64,000 nucleotides of DNA from Klebsormidium nitens (Eukaryota > Streptophyta > Klebsormidiophyceae > Klebsormidiales > Klebsormidiaceae): NCBI GenBank assembly GCA_000708835.1, contig DF237307.1:5027-69026 (forward strand). The letters are read 5' to 3'. The translations under genes and the position numbers were made by a program. The notes beneath the pieces were generated by a model, which was not told the origin of the DNA, ran no database searches, and saw only the letters and a list, made by a program, of their open reading frames with translations. Of the stretch, positions 63,059 to 64,000 are shown piece by piece; within the stretch, counting starts at the first letter, position 1, and every line of letters begins with the position of its first letter.

Positions 63059-64000
63059 ATGGTGGGCGAGTTCCTGAGGAGGAGGAAGCCAGAAGCGTCA
63101 GCAAACCACCCTGCTGAAGGTGCTGCTCTGCTTCCTGATGGGGCGTCTTCCGCTGACGATGATTCCAAGATGGTCCCTGTCTGGGCGGAGCCGCTCTTGT
63201 GTGGCAGCAAGGCGGCTCACCCGCAGCGGCCGTGCCTGGGCGGCGAGTGTGAGCTGCTGCACTTGCCGGCCAGCTGTGTGGCCCGCGCGTGCCGCGTGCC
63301 GCGCGGGGGCCGCGGCATGGTGGTGGTGTGCGCAGGGCCGGAGCGCTCCGGCTCCACCTGGCTCTTCAATGCAGTGCGCCTCATCCTGCAGGTGAGCAGC
63401 GTCGCGCCAGGTTTGGAATAGGAGGAGCAGGAGGAGGAGCGGTGGCAGCCAGCCTGCGGGCTCGTGTGCCAAGATGTTACTCGTTTTTAGGGTTAGGAGT
63501 GAGGGTCCACTTGTGAGGGCTTCATGGCTTCATGGCTTGGACATCTATTTCTCGCCTGCTGAACCTCGGTCTCGCCGCGGTTCTATTGACTAGAAGTAAG
63601 GCACTTCCGGAGTGGGATTCTCCACAAGAATATGACCATGGGCGGCACTAAACAAGACTTGCATAAATAGCACACGGGCTTAAGGACTTGACATCAAATC
63701 GTACACCGTTTAGACGTCTGACGTTGCGCAGAGCGCAGGTTTACACCATGTTGGGGCAGGGCTCAGGAGTCCAGCAAAGGAAGCATTACACCGTCCTATC
63801 TGCAGTACGGCTAAGCCAAGAGCACGCCCAGCCCTGCATTAGGTGCTCACTTCTTGACAATACTGAATGAAAGCGTTGCTGGGGTCAGTGTGCGCTCCCA
63901 GCAGAACTCTAGTTGTGTCTTGCTCCCCTGCGCAGGCTACGGGCGAGCGCGTGCACAGTTACTGGATCCAGCATCTGACGCAGAGTGTGCTTGTGAAAAG
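63059..64000 (+). CDS. Sulfotransferase-like protein, 5' part only
   Basis: Exon 63059-63391 and the start of a second exon at 63936 join in phase. The sequence GMVVVCAGPERSGSTWLFNA fits the 5'-phosphosulfate-binding P-loop of sulfotransferases (RSGSTW), preceded by a Cys-containing charged region. The next exon gives ATGERVHSYWIQHLTQSVLV and runs off the window. About 130 residues are visible, so the subfamily and the second PAPS motif cannot be judged. The start ATG is the first in the GC-rich frame, but an upstream exon is possible. Other P-loop transferases are the alternative. Confidence 0.6.

Overview
This is nuclear DNA of a green alga (Chlorophyta; a trebouxiophyte-like alga is my best guess, an inference). 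Every gene I could resolve is split by short GT-AG introns. Coding exons are GC-rich with GC-biased third positions, while intergenic DNA is visibly less GC-rich. TGTAA, the usual chlorophyte poly(A) signal, lies just downstream of two stop codons. The gene set is that of a photosynthetic green-lineage eukaryote: plastid-type RecA, the VTE6 phytyl-phosphate kinase, a one-helix LHC-like protein, ALDH12-type P5C dehydrogenase, plant-type proline dehydrogenase, TON2/FASS and a plant-type metaxin. I joined exons by hand, requiring splice consensus, reading-phase continuity and alignment to family sequences recalled from memory.

Layout, left to right: ZMYND10-like dynein-arm assembly factor (-, C-terminus runs off the left edge); DDX3/Ded1-like DEAD-box helicase (+); mitochondrial P5C dehydrogenase ALDH12 (-, with a 281-N assembly gap); a repeat-rich stretch with a nested inverted-repeat element and hexamer satellites (about 15.0-16.7 kb); a FORKED/VAN3-binding-like protein with a C-terminal PH-like domain (+); a CBSCBSPB-type protein with four CBS motifs, PB1 and a tail anchor (-); plastid RecA (+); VTE6 (+); TON2/FASS-type PP2A B'' subunit (-); a large GTD-binding/MyoB-like membrane coiled-coil protein (+); metaxin (-); a one-helix LHC-like protein (+); proline dehydrogenase (-); a nodulin-like MFS transporter (-); and the start of a sulfotransferase-like gene (+, runs off the right edge).

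Themes: the two mitochondrial enzymes that oxidise proline to glutamate (PRODH, then P5CDH) are both here, on the same strand about 38 kb apart. Plastid maintenance and pigment metabolism are represented by RecA, VTE6 and the LHC-like protein. Several genes point to cytoskeleton, cilia or membrane traffic: ZMYND10, TON2, the GTD-binding-like protein and the FORKED-like protein.

The most unusual signal is inside the proline dehydrogenase gene. Two consecutive 88-nt exons (53177-53264 and 53572-53659) encode alternative versions of the same 29-residue active-site segment, with identical phases and a length not divisible by three. Using both would shift the frame, so they look like mutually exclusive exons. 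A 16-nt microexon follows them. I recognised no tRNA, rRNA, CRISPR array or intact autonomous transposon.
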